DNA of 40,581 nt from an uncultured Marinospirillum sp. (lineage in GTDB: Bacteria; Pseudomonadota; Gammaproteobacteria; Pseudomonadales; Halomonadaceae): positions 1 to 40,581 of the forward strand of contig CANQLY010000003.1 of NCBI GenBank assembly GCA_947624795.1, in the 5' to 3' direction. Of this stretch, positions 25,362 through 34,127 are shown piece after piece. Within the stretch, counting starts at the first letter, position 1. Each line of letters opens with the position of its first letter. The translations under genes and the position numbers were made by a program. Below the pieces are notes generated by a model. That model searched no databases. It saw nothing but the letters and a program-made list of their open reading frames with translations, and was not told the DNA's origin.

Positions 25362-25967
25362 ATGATGAAAAAACTACTGTTAAGCTTAACCCTAGCAGCC
25401 AGCTTTGCTGGTATGGCAAACGCACAAAGCGTTGAAGAAAAAACAGCCACTTGCACGGCATGTCATGGTGGTGAGGGTATTAGCATGATACCTAACTGGC
25501 CAAATCTTGCAGGCCAAGGAAGCAACTACCTCTTCAAACAAATAATCGATATTCGTGAGGGTCGCCGTAACATTCCTGAAATGACAGGCATGGTAGACCA
25601 CTTCACAGATGCCGATGTGCGTGAAATTGCTGACTATTATGCAAGCAAGCCAGCTAACTTAGGTCAGGCAGACCCTGCGGTAGCAGAAAGAGGCCGTAAC
25701 ATTTACCGTGCAGGTAATATGGCTAAAGGCATTCCAGCGTGTACTGCGTGTCACCTACCTAACGGTGGTGGTAACAAACCTGCTGCTTTCCCTTCAGTTT
25801 CAGGCCAACACCCAACCTACACTGTTAACCAGTTAAAAACATTCCGTTCGGGCGAGCGCGACAATGACCCTAACGCGATGATGCGTTTAATTGCTGAAAA
25901 AATGACAGATGGTGAAATGGAAGCCGTTGCTTCTTACATGTATGGCCTACACGGTACTAACCGCTAG
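25362..25967 (+). CDS. Di-haem cytochrome c4
   Basis: A 201-aa periplasmic electron carrier. A signal peptide (KKLLLSLTLAASFAGMANA) is followed by two repeats, each with a CxxCH haem site: CTACH at 31-35 and CTACH at 127-131. Met residues that probably act as distal haem ligands occur in MTGMVDH and MMRLIAEKM. Cytochrome c4 feeds electrons to cbb3 oxidases or other terminal acceptors. The start has two adjacent ATGs, and 25365 is equally possible. The order engB-cytochrome c4-dsbA matches Pseudomonas-like genomes. A terminator follows at 26041. Confidence 0.95.
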   Translation: MMKKLLLSLTLAASFAGMANAQSVEEKTATCTACHGGEGISMIPNWPNLAGQGSNYLFKQIIDIREGRRNIPEMTGMVDHFTDADVREIADYYASKPANLGQADPAVAERGRNIYRAGNMAKGIPACTACHLPNGGGNKPAAFPSVSGQHPTYTVNQLKTFRSGERDNDPNAMMRLIAEKMTDGEMEAVASYMYGLHGTNR

Positions 25968-26040
25968 TCTGTGCATTGTTAACCCTTAACTGTTAACAAG
26001 TTAGCCGTTAACACGAACGATCAATAGTTAACTAAATTAA

Positions 26041-26065
26041 GGGGTGATAACACACCCCTTTTTTT
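26041..26065 (+). terminator. Intrinsic terminator after cytochrome c4
   Basis: GGGGTG (26041-26046), a six-base ATAACA loop and CACCCC (26053-26058) form a 6-bp GC-rich stem followed by TTTTTTT. It lies just before the dsbA-like start codon, so dsbA expression depends on read-through or on a promoter inside the leader. Confidence 0.85.
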
Positions 26066-26084
26066 GTTTTTGGAGTTTTAAATT

Positions 26085-26699
26085 ATGACCAATACCCTTC
26101 GTGGTTTAGTTTTATTGCTGGTTAGTTTTATTGCATTGCCTGCCATGGCACAGGGTTACACCACTTTAAACGAACGGGCACCTTTACAGGTTGCTGCCGA
26201 AAAAATTGAAGTGGCGGCGGTTTTTTCTTACACCTGCCCCTATTGCTATCAATTAGAACCCCTGCTACAAACTTGGATGCTAAAACAACAAGCAGACGTG
26301 CAAGTGGTTCACCTGCCAGCAGCTTTTAACAAGCAATGGGAACACCTAGCCCGTGCCTATTACATTATGGATGCATTAAATTTAACCCAGCAAGCCCACT
26401 TGCCTTTATTTAATGCCATTCATCAAGAAAAAACTAACCTTAGCAGCCAACGCGCATTGGAAGTTTTTTTTGAGCGTTACGGGGTCAAAAAAGATCAAGT
26501 TAATCAGCTTTACACAAGCTTTGGTGTTGAAAGCCGTTTACGTCAAGACATCGCCCGTTTAAAAACTTACCGCTTAACCGGTGTGCCAGCCTTGGTTATT
26601 GACGGCCAATATGTTATTGATGGTAACTCTGCAGGTAGCTTAGAAAACATGCTTAAAGTTGCAGAGCAGCTCATTATAGAGATTCGTAAAACTCGATAA
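26085..26699 (+). CDS. dsbA: DsbA-family thiol:disulfide oxidoreductase
   Basis: A 204-aa periplasmic protein with a signal peptide (GLVLLLVSFIALPAMAQG). The thioredoxin fold carries the redox motif CPYC at 51-54 within FSYTCPYCYQLEP, and the cis-Pro loop TGVPALVI later on. DsbA enzymes introduce disulfides into exported proteins. Likely clients encoded in this window include LptD (helped by LptM) and the Cys-containing OmpA. It follows cytochrome c4 by about 118 bases, with a terminator between. CPYC, rather than CPHC, is seen in several divergent DsbA groups. Confidence 0.92.
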   Translation: MTNTLRGLVLLLVSFIALPAMAQGYTTLNERAPLQVAAEKIEVAAVFSYTCPYCYQLEPLLQTWMLKQQADVQVVHLPAAFNKQWEHLARAYYIMDALNLTQQAHLPLFNAIHQEKTNLSSQRALEVFFERYGVKKDQVNQLYTSFGVESRLRQDIARLKTYRLTGVPALVIDGQYVIDGNSAGSLENMLKVAEQLIIEIRKTR

Positions 26700-26803
26700 T
26701 CAACCATTAAGCTACAAATGGCTGCAAAGTTATGACTCAAGTTACAGGTTGAAACGGACAAGCACACGCAAAGCATTTATCATGTGCTTCTACTTTCTAT
26801 TAG

Positions 26804-27754
26804 ATGAATAGTGGTTTTGCTGTCAATATGCCAGATAATAATCAAGTGCAAAACGTTACAGCCCTGAAGGGTGTAACGCCAAAAAAACCAGACACTTGGG
26901 CTGCCGACCAAAAAGTCGATATCGCAGAAGCCAAGGAAAGTCGTGCTGCTCGTGAAAAAGAACGGTTAGACTGGGAAGAAGAAGAGCGTCAGAAAAAAAT
27001 TCAAGAGCGTGAAGCTGCTGAAAAGCTGCGCCTCGATGCAGAGCGTCGGGCACTTTATGCTGAAATAGAATCACTTGACTACAACCTTCTATCCCTTGCA
27101 GATTTCCCAACCGATCACGAACTTTATGCAGCAAAACGTGCCAGAACCCTGTGGTTTATTGCGCTAGGTTCTGCTTTGTTTCTTTTTCTTGCCAGTCTTT
27201 TAAGCCTAACCAGCTCTTGGGTGGGTGGCATAGCCGGTGGCATAGCATTTGTGCTGTGGCTAACCCACGGTGCTGGTTTAATGAATTTTTTTCCTTCATT
27301 AAATCGCTATTCTACACTGGTTACTTTACGTAAGCGTTTAAAGCGTGACCTAGTAGAATACATTCGTAACCTTGAAGGCCGTATTGGTTTTATGCACCGT
27401 ATTTACCCATTGGTGCAATACAATGCGCGTTTAAGTTCCAGAAAGTTCAAGCGCCTTGCATTAATGTCAAAAGAACACACCCTGCTGGCTAATTTAAAAA
27501 CCTTGCAAGATACGCTTGCCTACCATGAGTTTATGGTCGAAGCTCGAACTGCTTATCAAGAAATGTTACAGCAAGAAAAAGAAGATAAATTTGTTGAGTC
27601 AATGGACTTTGATGCTGACTTATTAGAAGAAGATGCTCAGCCAGAAGACGAGGATGAAGATGAAGCCAATTCAAAAGAAAAAAACCAGTCTAAACCCGAC
27701 ATTGACGATGACCCCACGCTGTTTGCTCCTAAAGAAACAGTAAAAGAAAAATAG
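26804..27754 (+). CDS. Hypothetical coiled-coil membrane protein with an acidic tail
   Basis: A 316-aa protein that I do not recognise. It has a charged N-terminal half (residues about 40-90) with dense Glu, Arg and Lys (REKERLDWEEEERQKK), which should form a long helix or coiled coil. Two hydrophobic helices follow (about 113-135 and 137-158), then a basic region (LRKRLKRDLVEYIRN) and an acidic, low-complexity tail with runs of Glu and Asp. Both termini are probably cytosolic. The start could be ATG 26804 or 26828; neither has a clear ribosome site. It stands alone, convergent with the peroxidase gene. Confidence 0.75.
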   Translation: MNSGFAVNMPDNNQVQNVTALKGVTPKKPDTWAADQKVDIAEAKESRAAREKERLDWEEEERQKKIQEREAAEKLRLDAERRALYAEIESLDYNLLSLADFPTDHELYAAKRARTLWFIALGSALFLFLASLLSLTSSWVGGIAGGIAFVLWLTHGAGLMNFFPSLNRYSTLVTLRKRLKRDLVEYIRNLEGRIGFMHRIYPLVQYNARLSSRKFKRLALMSKEHTLLANLKTLQDTLAYHEFMVEARTAYQEMLQQEKEDKFVESMDFDADLLEEDAQPEDEDEDEANSKEKNQSKPDIDDDPTLFAPKETVKEK

Positions 27755-27778
27755 AAAAAGACTAGCTAACAACTCTTT

Positions 27779-27806
27779 AACCAAGCTAACGCCTGTTAGC
27801 TTGGTT
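27779..27806. terminator. Perfect 12-bp hairpin between convergent genes
   Basis: AACCAAGCTAAC, a GCCT loop and GTTAGCTTGGTT form a perfect inverted repeat between the stops of the coiled-coil protein and the peroxidase. There is no strong T-run on either side, so bidirectional termination is likely but not certain. Confidence 0.65.
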
Positions 27807-27820
27807 GTTAGGCTAGGTGC

Positions 27821-28972
27821 TTATTTTTTCGCCTTTGCTTTTTCTAATAAATACTCATAACGCTTATCTGTTAGTGTTTCCATAAAGGCTACCAGTGCAT
27901 CAATCCGCCGATCATCTAACGCCGGCCCCATCGTTAACAAGTCCATCGAAATATTCTCTGCTATCTCAGGCTCTGCCCACTGCTTTCCCGTTTCAGGGTT
28001 AATCTGTCGCTTGGCTGCCTTACTATTAAACTTGTTATAAAACAGTACCACGGTACGCAAATCTTCAAATACACCGTTGTGCATATAAGGGCCGGTTACG
28101 GCTACATTACGTAGGGTTGATGTGCGAAATTTGCCACGCTGAGCAGGGTCATTCACCTCTGGGTGCTGGAACAAACCTTCATCCAATACTTTCACGCCAT
28201 TAATAGCCCGCAGCGCCGTATTTACTGGCACACCAATATTGTGATACTCAAAGTTGGTAAACACTTCACCGCTACGGTTAGGCGTTGTTTCTAACTGGTG
28301 GCACTGGTTACAGTTAGTAAATTGCTGCGAAAAAAACAAAGTACGCCCCAGTTCTTCTTGGTTAGTGAAAGTGTATTCACCCCGTAATTCCCGATCATAT
28401 TTAGAATCATAAGGGTTGAACAAAGCCGTTTTTTCAAAAGCGGCGATTGCATCGGCCATGGCCTTATAAGCTAGGTCTGAATCCCCAAATACCTGCTCGC
28501 CATACAGCTGCTTAAACGCAGCAACATAACTTGGGTTACGCTTTAAGCGCGTCACTACTTCAGCAGCAGAAGTCATGCCCATTTCAATCGGATTGAGTGG
28601 CGGTCCTTCGGCTTGTTCTGCCAAGGTTGCTGCTCTTCCATCTAAAAATAATCCACCAGCATAAATGCCATTAGCTTTTAAATGAAAGGGTGGAATAGCT
28701 GCCGCATAGGTGACTGTGGGTGCATTACGGTCACCCAAAGAATGGCCGTCATCACCCAAGGAAACCGCTGCCGCAACACCCTGACCACGCTTATCGACAA
28801 AGGCTTGACCTACTTGGTGACAGCTAGCACAAGATTGGGTGAAATTCTTAGACAAGGCTGTGTCAAAAAATAGCTGTTGGCCTAGGTGTTCTTTTTGGGT
28901 TGCCAAGGTGTTAGCTGTTGCTGGCAAAGCAAAAGCTAATCCGAGCAAAACAAGGGTATGCCTACTGAACAT
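27821..28972 (-). CDS. Di-haem cytochrome c peroxidase (CCP/MauG family)
   Basis: A 383-aa periplasmic protein with a signal peptide ending near ATANT. Two haem-c sites are present: CASCH at 48-52 (N-terminal, peroxidatic) and CNQCH at 221-225 (C-terminal, electron-accepting). Other family segments are LGQQLFFDTALS and the FRTSTLRNVAVTGPYMHNG loop, with a Met that could ligate the second haem. CCPs reduce peroxide with electrons from small cytochromes; MauG-like members oxidise proteins instead. It is divergent from the imelysin operon and shares a promoter region holding a Fur-like site, so iron control is likely. Confidence 0.9.
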   Translation of the reverse strand: MFSRHTLVLLGLAFALPATANTLATQKEHLGQQLFFDTALSKNFTQSCASCHQVGQAFVDKRGQGVAAAVSLGDDGHSLGDRNAPTVTYAAAIPPFHLKANGIYAGGLFLDGRAATLAEQAEGPPLNPIEMGMTSAAEVVTRLKRNPSYVAAFKQLYGEQVFGDSDLAYKAMADAIAAFEKTALFNPYDSKYDRELRGEYTFTNQEELGRTLFFSQQFTNCNQCHQLETTPNRSGEVFTNFEYHNIGVPVNTALRAINGVKVLDEGLFQHPEVNDPAQRGKFRTSTLRNVAVTGPYMHNGVFEDLRTVVLFYNKFNSKAAKRQINPETGKQWAEPEIAENISMDLLTMGPALDDRRIDALVAFMETLTDKRYEYLLEKAKAKK

Positions 28973-28994
28973 TTTAATTTCCTTTTAAATCATA

Positions 28995-29013
28995 CCAAAT
29001 GATAACGATTTTT
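28995..29013. promoter_or_regulatory. Fur-box-like site in the divergent promoter
   Basis: CCAAATGATAACGATTTTT matches 12 of 19 positions of the classic Fur consensus, including the AATGATAA core. An 11-base direct repeat, AACGATTTTTA, occurs at 29004-29014 and 29060-29070. Both divergent promoters could be iron-repressed from here. This is a motif match only. Confidence 0.6.
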
Positions 29014-29092
29014 ATTAAATTAATTATTTCCAATCATAATGAGAAGTGTTACCGTTAACAACGATTTTTACACCTCTAAAGGATCTTTTTTT

Positions 29093-30367
29093 ATGCGTCT
29101 ACTTACAGGACTAGCGCTAGCCTTCAGTTTAACCGGCTGTGCCTCGTTAACAACACCGTCTAAACCTGCAGAACCTGCCGATATATTAACCACTTATAGT
29201 GAAATTGCTGAAGCCGGTTATACCGACTCAGTCACTCTTGCTAAAGTTTTGCGCACGAAAATTCACGCACTGCTAGCCAACCCAACTGAAGCCAACCTGC
29301 AAGCGGCCAGAGAAGCTTGGATAGCCTCACGCGTGCCTTACCAACAAACCGAAGTTTACCGTTTTGGTAATGAAATCGTTGATGATTGGGAAGGCCGTGT
29401 CAATGCCTGGCCTTTAGATGAAGGCTTAATTGATTACGTTGATACCGCAAGCTACGGCGAAGAATCCGATGAAAACCTTTTTTATACCGCCAACGTTATT
29501 GCCAACAAAACACTGCGTTTAGGCAATCAAAAAATTGATACCCGCAAAATTACCGCTGAACTGCTAGCTGAAACCCTGCACGAAGCAGACGAAAACGAAG
29601 CCAACGTAGCAACCGGTTACCACGCCATTGAATTTTTACTTTGGGGTCAGGATTTATACGGCACTGAACCCGGTTCAGGCGAGCGCCCAGCTACTGATTA
29701 CAGCCTAGATAACTGTACTGGTGGCAACTGTGACCGTCGCCGTGACTACCTAAGTGTAGCGACAGATTTACTGATTAGCGATCTAGAAGAAATGGCTGCT
29801 AACTGGCAAGAAGGTGGCGAAGCGCGTGAAGCTTTGGCTGCTAAAGGTACCGAAGGTGGTTTAGCCACTATTTTAATTGGCATGGGTAGCCTGTCTTACG
29901 GCGAACTTGCAGGCGAGCGTACCAAGCTGCCGCTAATGCTGCATGACCCTGAAGAAGAGCACGACTGTTTTTCTGATAACACGCACAACTCACACTTTTA
30001 CAACACAGTGGGCATTCGCAATGTTTACTTAGGCGAATACACCCGCATTGATGGCAGTAAAGTAAAAGGTTCAAGCATTTCAGACCTAGTCAAAGCCAAA
30101 GACCCAGCGCTAGACAAGCAGTTGCGTGCTGAGTTAAATGCCTCAACTAAGGCGGCATCGGCTATCGTTAAGTCAGCAGAAAAAGGTTCACCTTTTGATG
30201 TGTTAATTGCTGCAGGCAATAAACAAGGCAATGCCCTTGTACAAGGTTTGGTTGATGGTTTAACGACACAAACTCGCTCAATTGAAGCCGTAATGAGCTT
30301 GCTTGGTATAGAGAATACTGAGCTTGAAGGTTCTGATAGCCTAGACAATCCAGCTAGCGTGATGTAA
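29093..30367 (+). CDS. Imelysin-family (M75-like) iron-uptake lipoprotein
   Basis: A 424-aa lipoprotein. The start at 29093 follows AAGGA and gives a clean lipoprotein signal with lipobox LTGC (Cys16); an earlier ATG at 29039 would lack this. The imelysin domain has the GxHxxE motif as GYHAIE (175-180) and the FLLWGQDL segment, both proposed metal-binding features of the family. Members such as IcmP are iron-responsive and surface- or periplasm-located; they are thought to bind iron or haem rather than act as proteases. First gene of the plus-strand iron module. Fur control is inferred from the upstream site. Confidence 0.92.
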   Translation: MRLLTGLALAFSLTGCASLTTPSKPAEPADILTTYSEIAEAGYTDSVTLAKVLRTKIHALLANPTEANLQAAREAWIASRVPYQQTEVYRFGNEIVDDWEGRVNAWPLDEGLIDYVDTASYGEESDENLFYTANVIANKTLRLGNQKIDTRKITAELLAETLHEADENEANVATGYHAIEFLLWGQDLYGTEPGSGERPATDYSLDNCTGGNCDRRRDYLSVATDLLISDLEEMAANWQEGGEAREALAAKGTEGGLATILIGMGSLSYGELAGERTKLPLMLHDPEEEHDCFSDNTHNSHFYNTVGIRNVYLGEYTRIDGSKVKGSSISDLVKAKDPALDKQLRAELNASTKAASAIVKSAEKGSPFDVLIAAGNKQGNALVQGLVDGLTTQTRSIEAVMSLLGIENTELEGSDSLDNPASVM

Positions 30368-30377
30368 ACCTTAATTT

Positions 30378-31841
30378 ATGACTAACAAACCCTTGTTAGC
30401 CAGTTTAGCAATCCGCAGTAGACTAATAACTTTAGTTCTACTGCTGGTTGCTTCTTCTTGGCTTAATGCAAACCCTTTATTGCCTGGAGGTGAAACCACC
30501 GCTGCTAGCCTAAAGGGCAAACATGCTTTTTCACAGCCTGCAGCAAATATGTCACTTGAAGAGCGGATGAATTTTAATCTAGGTGAGGCAATTTTTGACA
30601 AACTCTGGGTTTCTTCACCTTCTTCTACCACCGCCAGCGATGGCTTAGGGCCACTTTACAATGCCCGCTCTTGTTTACGCTGCCATGTAAACAATGGTCG
30701 TGGCAAACCGCCCGAACCCAACCAAGCCCAAAGTAATGCTCGCTCTTTATTTTTACGCTTAAGCATTCCACCACAAAATGCAGAAGACCAACAAGCCTTA
30801 GCCAGTGGCAAGCTTGTTGCTATTCCAGAGCCTGTTTATGGCGCTCAGTTACAAGACCAGTCCATTCAAGGCTTGGCTGCCGAAGGGCAAGTTCGCCTAA
30901 CTTATACTTATTCAACCCTCACCCTTGCCGGTGGTGAAGAAGTTGAATTGCGCCAACCTCATTATTCCATTGATCGGCTAGCCTATGGTAACTTGCACCC
31001 ACAACTACGCACCTCAGCCCGTATAACACCACCCATGTTAGGCCTAGGTTTATTGGAAGCCATTCCAGAAAGTGAACTAGAAAAAAACGTGGCAAGCCAA
31101 CAAAAACACCCAGCTATTAGCGGCAAGCTTAATAAAGTGTGGGATCATCAATTACAAAAAACTGTGGTAGGGCGCTTTGGTTGGAAGGCGATTCAACCTA
31201 ATTTAAAACAGCAAAATGCGGCGGCTTTTATTGAAGACATCGGCATTTCAACAACTATTTTTCCGCAAGGTTACGGCGGCTGTACTAGCGCACAAACGGA
31301 TTGTCGTTTACTTCCTGATGGCAACAGTGAACATTTAGGCGGCGTGGAAGCTTCGCCGGTTATGACCCAAGTGCTAGAGTTTTACACCCAAACCCTCGCC
31401 GTTCCACCTAGACGCAACGCCCAAGATGCCCAAGTGTTAGCCGGTGAACAAATATTTAAACAGCTGGATTGCGCTGCGTGCCACCGCCCTAATTACACCA
31501 CCGCAAAAAGCACTTCATCGCACCCAATCAATTCACTGTTAGAAAATCAAAGCATCTGGCCTTACACTGATTTACTATTACATGACATGGGCGCAGGCCT
31601 TGCCGATAATCACAGCGAGTTTTTAGCCAAGGGCAACCAATGGCGCACACCGCCGCTTTGGGGTGTGGGTTTAACCCAGCTTATTAGTGGCCATTCGCAG
31701 CTGTTACACGATGGCCGTGCTCGCTCGATTCAAGAAGCCATTCTTTGGCACGGTGGCGAAGCCCAAGCGTCTAAGCAGCAATTTATCGCCTTACCTAAAG
31801 ACCAGCGCCAACAACTTATACACTTTGTGGAGTCTCTTTAA
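30378..31841 (+). CDS. Di-haem oxidoreductase, DUF1111 family
   Basis: A 487-aa periplasmic protein with a signal peptide (residues about 15-32). It has two haem-c sites, CLRCH (99-103) and CAACH (about residue 365), in a fold related to cytochrome c peroxidases. The family is found with imelysins in iron-regulated operons, as in Pseudomonas. Its chemistry is not settled, and a ferric/ferrous conversion or peroxidase role has been suggested. It lies 10 bases after the imelysin lipoprotein, and its TAA overlaps the next ATG by one base, so all four genes are likely one transcript. Confidence 0.9.
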   Translation: MTNKPLLASLAIRSRLITLVLLLVASSWLNANPLLPGGETTAASLKGKHAFSQPAANMSLEERMNFNLGEAIFDKLWVSSPSSTTASDGLGPLYNARSCLRCHVNNGRGKPPEPNQAQSNARSLFLRLSIPPQNAEDQQALASGKLVAIPEPVYGAQLQDQSIQGLAAEGQVRLTYTYSTLTLAGGEEVELRQPHYSIDRLAYGNLHPQLRTSARITPPMLGLGLLEAIPESELEKNVASQQKHPAISGKLNKVWDHQLQKTVVGRFGWKAIQPNLKQQNAAAFIEDIGISTTIFPQGYGGCTSAQTDCRLLPDGNSEHLGGVEASPVMTQVLEFYTQTLAVPPRRNAQDAQVLAGEQIFKQLDCAACHRPNYTTAKSTSSHPINSLLENQSIWPYTDLLLHDMGAGLADNHSEFLAKGNQWRTPPLWGVGLTQLISGHSQLLHDGRARSIQEAILWHGGEAQASKQQFIALPKDQRQQLIHFVESL

Positions 31842-32956
31842 TGCCGTCTTTGCCAGTTTTTTCCGCTAGATTTACCGCCAAAGCCTCGCTTATTGCTTTG
31901 GCGCTAACTTCAGCTAGCCAAGCTTTAGCAGCCCCCAGCCAAGACCAGTGGCAAGCGTATAACCAAGCCGCTATTAACCAGCTAGTGGTTCCTGGCTATC
32001 AACAATTGACTCAAGCCTTAGAAACCAGCCAAACCCAAGTGAATGCCTTGTGTGAAGCAACCAAGCTTAAAACCCCTTCAAAACAAGCCAAACTAGAAGC
32101 GGCACAAGTGGCCTATCAAACAGCCATGAACCAATGGCAAGCCGTGCAGCACATTCAATACGGCCCTGTTACCTTGTTAATGCGTAACTATGGCCTGCAT
32201 TATTGGCCCGACAAACGTGGCACAGGGGCTAGCCAACTTCGCAGTGCTTTGTTATTAGAAGATACCGTTTATGATGATGCTTTTTTTAAAGCGGCCAGCA
32301 TCAGCTTAAAAGGCTTTCCAGCCATGGAAAAGCTACTATTTGATACCGATGCACTGGAAAACCTGCAAGCCAATAATGCTTCTTGCCGTTTTTTAACCGG
32401 CGTGAATCATTACATGGTAAAAGTTGCACAAGGCATAGAACAAGACTGGACGCTACAAGCAGAAAGGCAGCTAAACCCTGGCAGCAATCCTTATTACGAC
32501 ACGCCAGCAGAAGCCGCCATTCCTTTAATGAAATCCTTGGCTGAACCGCTGCAAGTAATTATGGATTACAAGCTCGATTACCCGCTGGGTAGTGGTTTCG
32601 ATAAAGCCCGCTGGAGCCGCAGTGAATCTTGGCGTAGCAATCAATCCATTCGCAATATCAATACCAACTTAGAAGCTTTACACCAGCTTTACAGTGGTTT
32701 AAAGCCCGTTAGTGTGCACACTTTATTGCTAGAAACCGGCGAAAAAAACCTAGCCAACACGATAGAAAGCGGCTTCAAAACGATTAACCAGCAGCTTAAA
32801 AAAACACCCGAAGTTAACCAGCAAGATTTAACGGCTAAAACCGACCAGCAATTACGCCAGCTACGCCCACCAGTTGAAGCGCTACAAAAAAACTTACAAC
32901 TCGCTATGGCAGTACTTGAAGTACACCTAGGGTTTAATAGTCGTGATGGGGACTAA
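31841..32956 (+). CDS. Second imelysin-family periplasmic protein
   Basis: A 371-aa protein with a signal peptide ending near QALAAP. It has an imelysin fold, but in place of the GxHxxE motif it reads GFPAME (158-163), so the His is a Pro. Other imelysin segments, such as YGPVTLLMRNYGLHYWPDKRG (residues about 107-127) and SGFDKARWSRSESWRSNQS-type stretches, are present. The pairing of two imelysins around a DUF1111 protein matches known iron-responsive operons. It may be a structural or binding partner rather than a metal site. The stop overlaps DUF1513 by 11 bases. Confidence 0.87.
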   Translation: MPSLPVFSARFTAKASLIALALTSASQALAAPSQDQWQAYNQAAINQLVVPGYQQLTQALETSQTQVNALCEATKLKTPSKQAKLEAAQVAYQTAMNQWQAVQHIQYGPVTLLMRNYGLHYWPDKRGTGASQLRSALLLEDTVYDDAFFKAASISLKGFPAMEKLLFDTDALENLQANNASCRFLTGVNHYMVKVAQGIEQDWTLQAERQLNPGSNPYYDTPAEAAIPLMKSLAEPLQVIMDYKLDYPLGSGFDKARWSRSESWRSNQSIRNINTNLEALHQLYSGLKPVSVHTLLLETGEKNLANTIESGFKTINQQLKKTPEVNQQDLTAKTDQQLRQLRPPVEALQKNLQLAMAVLEVHLGFNSRDGD

Positions 32957-34073
32957 TCCGATAAAAGGCGTTAACCGTCGCCAACTACTAGGTTGGCTGG
33001 CTGCTGCGCCCTTGCTGGCTAAAGCTCAGCTAAGCCAAGCTGTAAGTCAGATCAGTGAAAAGCAGCTTTATGCCTCTGCCGCTAAAAATGTGCAGGGTGG
33101 TTATTACCTCAGTTTTTTTAATGGCTTAGGGCAAGAACAAACCAGTCATCCGTTACCAGCAAGAGCGCATCAAGTATTAGCCGACCCAGTTAGGGGCTGG
33201 TTATTTACCCTTGCCCGCCGCCCTGGGGATTTTATTACTATTTATGACTACCGCAACCAACAAGCCATCACAACTTTAGCTGTTCAAGCAGGCCATTATT
33301 TACAAGGCCATGCACTTCTATCGCCCGATGGCCGCTACCTTTATACCAGCGAAACCCGCTTAGAAAACGACCAAGGCTACCTAGTGGTTCGTGATTTAGA
33401 CAATGATTTTAAGGTGGTAAAAGAGCTACCAACCCACGGCATAGAACCCCATGAGTTTTTATGGATGCCCGACGGTAAAACACTGGTGATTGCCAATGGC
33501 GGTATTAAAACTAAAGGCCGAGAAAAGCTTAACCTAGAGACCATGCAGTCTTCTTTGGTTTACCTGAATAGCCAAACGGGTGAGTTAATCGAAAAGCAGC
33601 AACTTGCTGATGAATTTCACCAGTGCAGCCTTCGCCACCTAGACGTTGCGCCTGATGGTCAGGTTATTATCGCTTTACAATACCAAGGCCACCCAGCCGA
33701 TTCAGTGCCCCTAGTTTTAGCCCACCGCCCAGGTGAAGTCCTTGTTTCAATGGCACTACCTGAACGCCTATATAGCCAGCTTAAACACTATTGCGGCAGC
33801 GCGTGCTTTGATACTTCCGGCAGATTTGCAGCTATTTCAGCACCCAGAGGTAATCACGTTATCTTGTGGGATATGCAGCAAAGGGCGTTTTTATCAAGCA
33901 TTTATGCAGCCGACGGCTGCGGGTTAGCGGCATCCAATAAAGCAGGCGAGTTTTTAGTTAGCACGGGGCGTGGCAAGGTATATCAGTTCAGTGCTTTAAC
34001 GGGTGAACAACAACTTCTACCGCTAGAAGAAAGCAGCCAATGGCAATGGGATAACCACCTAACGGCTATCTAA
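32946..34073 (+). CDS. DUF1513 beta-propeller-like periplasmic protein
   Basis: A 375-aa protein starting at ATG 32946; a GTG at 32943 is the alternative. The N-terminus has a twin-arginine-like signal (NRRQLLGWLAAAPLLAKA), so it may be exported folded. Repeated segments such as LSPDGRYLYTSE, MPDGKTLVIANGG and VAPDGQVIIALQY suggest a seven-bladed beta-propeller. Last gene of the iron module. The family's role is unknown, though co-occurrence suggests it helps the imelysin/di-haem system. Its stop codon lies inside a tetranucleotide repeat. Confidence 0.88.
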   Translation: MGTNPIKGVNRRQLLGWLAAAPLLAKAQLSQAVSQISEKQLYASAAKNVQGGYYLSFFNGLGQEQTSHPLPARAHQVLADPVRGWLFTLARRPGDFITIYDYRNQQAITTLAVQAGHYLQGHALLSPDGRYLYTSETRLENDQGYLVVRDLDNDFKVVKELPTHGIEPHEFLWMPDGKTLVIANGGIKTKGREKLNLETMQSSLVYLNSQTGELIEKQQLADEFHQCSLRHLDVAPDGQVIIALQYQGHPADSVPLVLAHRPGEVLVSMALPERLYSQLKHYCGSACFDTSGRFAAISAPRGNHVILWDMQQRAFLSSIYAADGCGLAASNKAGEFLVSTGRGKVYQFSALTGEQQLLPLEESSQWQWDNHLTAI

Positions 34074-34117
34074 CTAACTATCTAACTATCTAACTAACTA
34101 ACTATCTATCTATCTAG
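34066..34117. repeat. CTAA/CTAT tetranucleotide microsatellite
   Basis: Twelve CTAA or CTAT units in a row (34066-34113), closed by CTAG. The tract starts in the last sense codons of the DUF1513 gene and includes its stop. Because CTAA repeats place TAA in every frame, slippage would hardly change the protein. Confidence 0.9.
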
Positions 34118-34127
34118 CGAATAATCA

